From contig NZ_CAJTQJ010000031.1 in assembly GCF_910578695.1 (NCBI RefSeq), positions 1-27,842 of the forward strand: DNA of 27,842 nucleotides. The letters are read 5' to 3'. Under the pieces are notes generated by a model. That model had not been told where the DNA came from, searched no databases, and saw only the letters and a list, made by a program, of their open reading frames with translations. The position numbers and the translations under genes are program-made. Shown here one piece after another: positions 24,957 to 27,842 of the stretch (its first letter is position 1; each line of letters begins with the position of its first letter). The DNA is from an uncultured Brachyspira sp. Lineage in GTDB: Bacteria; Spirochaetota; Brachyspiria; Brachyspirales; Brachyspiraceae.

Positions 24957-26936
24957 TTATAATATATCAATTATATTATTAATATCATTGATTTTACTTT
25001 CCATATCTTTTTTATATTTTATAACAAAAGCATTATCATTAACAGTGCCTCTAACAGCTTCAAAATCTTTTTCCATAACATCTTTATCATCTATTCCGAA
25101 GCTAATCATTTTTGATATATCATATTCTTTCTGAACATCTTTATAAAATATTTTATGTGCCTCTTCCAATAATGATATATGTTTTTGTAATAATGTTTTT
25201 ATAGTTTCTTTATTTATATTTTTTATATTATATCTTAATTTAGCTTTATGCATTACCCAAGATTTTTCATCTTCTGTATATATATTGTATAATTTTTCAA
25301 ATTCTCCTATTAATGTTTTTATATCATTTATTTTATTATTTTCCAAGTCATTTATAATATTATCTACTCTTTTTTTAGCACATATAAGCCCGCCTATATC
25401 AGCCCAGCTTTCAAAAATACTATTTTCATTATATCGTAAATTTGATTCTATTTCATCTATATTCTTTGAACTGCTTATATATGAAAGTATTTTATTATGC
25501 AGGTATAAATCTATTGCTATTGAATATCTTTTTGAATATTTATCTAAAGAAGATTTTTTTATAATAATATTTTTATATGTCAAAAAATCTTCATTGATGT
25601 TATCTTCTTTTTTTATTTCTTCTAATATTTTTTCCGATTTAAGCATTTTTGATACAGTATAAGGACTAAATACATCAAATATTATAAAATCTTTTTTATC
25701 CTCTTTTCTTCTGTCTCTTTCTTTCCATTTATTTTCATCTCTTGAAAGTCCCACTCCGAATAGATTTAAAGCAGGTATAAGTCTAGTTTTATGATATCCA
25801 TGCTCTGTTATATATGAGAAAGGAAAATCCGAAGTATCTACATTGTCATAATGAGCACCTATTACAGTAGAGAATGCTCCTATATGAGAGGGCCATAAAA
25901 TATATGAGTTGCTGCCTGTTTTGCATCCCCTTTCCATAAATCCATGATGATAAGGTCCTAGCTTATACATATGATTGCTTTGATTTGTAGCACTTCCTGC
26001 ATTGAAAAATGAAAAATGACTTGCTATTAAAAGAGTAGCTTTATGATGAGTGACTGTATAAGGACCTGCAAATATTGAAAACATTTCTCCATGTTCTCCC
26101 TCGCAGTTTGCAAATAAAATAGAATCTTCACAGGAAAATTGTCTTCCAAGTTTAACTCCTTCTCCTATAAATGCCTTTTTTGTAAAAGTGCCGTCAACTA
26201 TATTAGCACCTTTAAGAACAATAGAGTCTTTTAATATAACAGAAGTTCCTATATATGAAGGACATTCTTTTGTGCTTATTACTGTGGTATTATTAATTTC
26301 ATCTGTATTTTCTATTGTGGCATAAGGATCTATTAATGAGTTTTTTATAAGTCTTGCATTAATTATTTTTGCATATTTTTTTATTTTTCCAAATCTTCTT
26401 GTTTTTTGTTTTGTGTATTCATCTATCATAGAATTTATTTTTTCACGCATTGCTTTTTTATGTCTGTACATTGCAATTAAATATGCTATATGAGAATTAA
26501 GTCTATTAAAAATTTTTACGCTTCTTCCTTCTCCTTCCATAATAGGGGAGGTTTCTACTCCGTTTCCAAAACTGCTTTTTCCTTCCATATATATGGAGCC
26601 TGCATTTTCTATTATCACGCCGTTTTCTATTTTATAATTTGCTATAAATCTTCCTATATTATTAATATATACATTTCCATTAATAAATACATCTATTAAA
26701 GTAGCTCTGTTTATAGAAGCTAATAATTTTACTTTATTATGATATTTTACCATACCATTAAGTGCATTTATTTTAATTCTGCCATGAAACTGAACATCTT
26801 TTATTCTGCTTAAATCTACATTCTTTATTAATATTTTTTCCCAAGACTGAGAATTACATCCTTGAGATTTTAGAAAATTTATTTCTTCATTTGTGAGATT
26901 CCTGAAATTATTATCCTCTTTTTTGAAAATATACAT
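24957..26936 (-). CDS. DUF4954 protein with left-handed beta-helix
   Basis: The 659-residue protein opens with LTNEEINFLKSQGCNSQSWEKI, the usual DUF4954 start. Two stretches (about 45-135 and 205-385) have the hexapeptide pattern of a left-handed beta-helix as in acyl- and nucleotidyl-transferases, for example IENTDEINNTTVIST, SYIGTSVILKDSIVLKGANIVDGTF and the following AFIGEGVKLG. A conserved His-rich block follows (THHKATLLIASHF, YKLGPYHHGFMERG, ITEHGYHKTR). The last 220 residues are helical. The beta-helix suggests sugar or acyl transfer, but the reaction is not known. It heads the operon with prmA and proA. Confidence 0.85.
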   Translation of the reverse strand: MYIFKKEDNNFRNLTNEEINFLKSQGCNSQSWEKILIKNVDLSRIKDVQFHGRIKINALNGMVKYHNKVKLLASINRATLIDVFINGNVYINNIGRFIANYKIENGVIIENAGSIYMEGKSSFGNGVETSPIMEGEGRSVKIFNRLNSHIAYLIAMYRHKKAMREKINSMIDEYTKQKTRRFGKIKKYAKIINARLIKNSLIDPYATIENTDEINNTTVISTKECPSYIGTSVILKDSIVLKGANIVDGTFTKKAFIGEGVKLGRQFSCEDSILFANCEGEHGEMFSIFAGPYTVTHHKATLLIASHFSFFNAGSATNQSNHMYKLGPYHHGFMERGCKTGSNSYILWPSHIGAFSTVIGAHYDNVDTSDFPFSYITEHGYHKTRLIPALNLFGVGLSRDENKWKERDRRKEDKKDFIIFDVFSPYTVSKMLKSEKILEEIKKEDNINEDFLTYKNIIIKKSSLDKYSKRYSIAIDLYLHNKILSYISSSKNIDEIESNLRYNENSIFESWADIGGLICAKKRVDNIINDLENNKINDIKTLIGEFEKLYNIYTEDEKSWVMHKAKLRYNIKNINKETIKTLLQKHISLLEEAHKIFYKDVQKEYDISKMISFGIDDKDVMEKDFEAVRGTVNDNAFVIKYKKDMESKINDINNIIDIL

Positions 26937-26957
26937 AATTAAAAATTTTTCCTTATA

Positions 26958-26986
26958 ATATTATTTTTTATTAATCATTATGTTAA
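26958..26986 (-). promoter_or_regulatory. Promoter of the DUF4954-prmA-proA operon
   Basis: On the minus strand TTAACA (26986-26981) and TAATAT (26963-26958) are 17 bases apart. The DUF4954 ATG follows 22 bases after the -10, so the leader is short. An AAGGA lies about 14 bases before the ATG, farther than usual. Confidence 0.6.
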
Positions 26987-27179
26987 CTTATAAAAATAAT
27001 TAATTTTTTTGTAAAAATAAAAATTCGTTAAAAAATGAAAAATATTACAGATTATATATTATAATTAAATAATTTGCTATTACTATTATTAAATAAATTT
27101 AAGTTTTTCTAATATATAAAACTAAGATAATAAATTTTTAATTTATAAAATAATATTTTCAAACAAATAAAGATATTAT

Positions 27180-27306
27180 GGGCTGTCCTAGATAACTAAA
27201 ATTTATTATTACTAGCTTAAAACTCGATACAATAATCTTATAGCTCTAAAATCATTTTTGATAATCACTGCAATTTTTAACATTTAGCACACTCATAACC
27301 TTTCAT
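27180..27306 (-). mobile_element. Possible degenerate end of an IS element
   Basis: GGGCTGTCCTAGATAACT at 27180-27197 looks like a terminal inverted repeat of the 'GGGCTGTC' type. On the minus strand upstream, from 27306, a frame reads MKGYECAKC then stops. If one T is removed, it continues KNCSDYQK, giving a C-x2-C-x2-C pattern seen near the C-terminus of some IS1182-like transposases. A second short frame (27283-27212) codes for 23 residues ending RLLYRVLS. I read these as possible scraps of a transposase. Only one end is present and no target duplication was found, so confidence is low. Confidence 0.3.
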
Positions 27307-27330
27307 ATTTCAAATATTTAAAATTCTATA

Positions 27331-27368
27331 TAAATAAAAACCCCCTTGCTTAATATAAACAAAGGGGC
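27331..27368 (-). terminator. Terminator facing the gene at the right edge
   Basis: On the minus strand CCCCTTTG pairs with CAAGGGG (one bulged base) around an AT-rich loop, followed by GTTTTTATTTA. It lies about 170 bases after the stop of the right-edge gene. Confidence 0.7.
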
Positions 27369-27538
27369 ATATTTAATCAAAGCCTACTAGGATAATTATG
27401 AAGCTTGAGTAAATATCTAAGTTATAACAAATATTATTTGCAAAACTCTAAAATAATATTATACAGGCAACAGGTATATAAGAGAAGTAATATCCACCCC
27501 TATATACTCTTTAATAAATAAAAATACTACTATTATTA

Positions 27539-27842
27539 TTACTCCCAAGCATTATTAGCATCATTAGAAGATTTTAAAGTAATAACTACTTTTACTTCTG
27601 TAACACCTGAAGGAAGTTTATATCCTTGCAATGCTTTTAATGTTAACAATGCTGAAGCACTTGTATTATCAGAAGCTACAGCTTCAAATTTAACACTAAG
27701 CATATCATCAATAGCAATACCTTTTTGAGTAGCAACAGTAAAGTCTAAATTTTCTATATTTTGATTAAGAGTATTAATATTTCCTTTTGCAGTATTATTA
27801 CCAATTTCAACTGTGAATGTACTTTGTTGATCATTATAAGTT
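27539..27842 (-). CDS. C-terminal part of an unrecognised protein, cut by the right edge
   Basis: A minus-strand frame is open from the window edge for 100 complete codons to TAA at 27539. It reads TYNDQQSTFTVEIGNNTA, then NINTLNQNIENLDFTVATQ, GIAIDDMLSVKFEAVASDN, SASALLTLKALQGYKLPSG and VTEVKVVITLKSSNDANNAW before the final Glu and the stop. It is rich in Thr, Ser, Val and Asn with alternating hydrophobic residues, which fits an exported beta-sandwich protein. I do not recognise the family. The start and any signal peptide lie outside. A terminator follows at 27331-27368. Confidence 0.75.
   Translation of the reverse strand, partial: TYNDQQSTFTVEIGNNTAKGNINTLNQNIENLDFTVATQKGIAIDDMLSVKFEAVASDNTSASALLTLKALQGYKLPSGVTEVKVVITLKSSNDANNAWE

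Larger units (their letters stand above)
26937..27538. other. 602-bp gap
   Basis: From 26990 to 27179 I see only AT-rich DNA. From 27180 to about 27306 the base composition and sequence change and resemble a degenerate insertion-sequence end. A terminator sits at 27331-27368. From 27369 to 27538 the sequence would be a 170-base 3' untranslated part of the gene at the right edge. It has a GTATATA/TATATAC inverted repeat but no open frame. Confidence 0.55.

Overview
The window is very AT-rich DNA (roughly a quarter G+C by eye) with long A/T runs between genes and codon use dominated by AAA, AAT, ATA and TTA. Several features together point to an intestinal spirochaete of the genus Brachyspira: the low G+C, a remnant carrying the typical Brachyspira N-terminus of DUF285/BspA-like proteins, a DUF4954 protein, and an LptF/LptG-type permease beside RNase J and SppA. 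Species cannot be decided from this sequence alone. Most genes lie on the minus strand. No tRNA, rRNA or CRISPR array was seen.

Layout. (1) 1-892 is a decayed accessory patch: the 3' part of a PoNi-type (DUF1911) immunity gene cut by the window edge, a two-unit hairpin-bearing repeat, and a 31-codon stub of a DUF285/BspA-like gene. (2) 893-5023 (minus) is a tight three-gene operon: an HU-like/repeat/transmembrane/LysM protein, the bifunctional NAD(P)HX repair enzyme and a small membrane protein. (3) 5040-7081 (minus) holds thioredoxin and a TrpB with no adjacent trpA, each with its own promoter and terminator. (4) 7183-9264 (plus) is a TPR-DUF2971 protein. (5) 9312-14030 (minus) is an envelope/RNA operon: RNase J, SppA, a Yip1-like membrane protein and an LptF/LptG permease. 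RNase J and SppA overlap by 112 nt in different frames. (6) 14207-15793 (minus) is a secreted beta-propeller-like protein. Divergent from it on the plus strand are a small lipoprotein and an exported FMN-binding-like protein, which ends in a strong terminator. (7) 16813-18984 (minus) is a TetR regulator followed by a ComEC without the usual C-terminal hydrolase domain. (8) 19071-22470 (minus) is PBP1C followed by a FecR-domain protein. (9) 22729-26936 (minus) is DUF4954 - PrmA - ProA. (10) 26937-27842 is a long gap with a possible degenerate insertion-sequence end and a terminator, followed by the C-terminal part of an unrecognised minus-strand gene that runs off the right edge.

Most of the content is core housekeeping: envelope assembly, protein and RNA quality control, metabolite repair, and proline and tryptophan metabolism. 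The accessory signal is at the two ends. The most unusual architectures are the HU-like/LysM transmembrane protein, the TPR-DUF2971 protein, and the RNase J/SppA overprinted overlap. I found no convincing complete new defence or conflict system. The PoNi gene at the left edge suggests that a polymorphic-toxin locus lies just outside the window.
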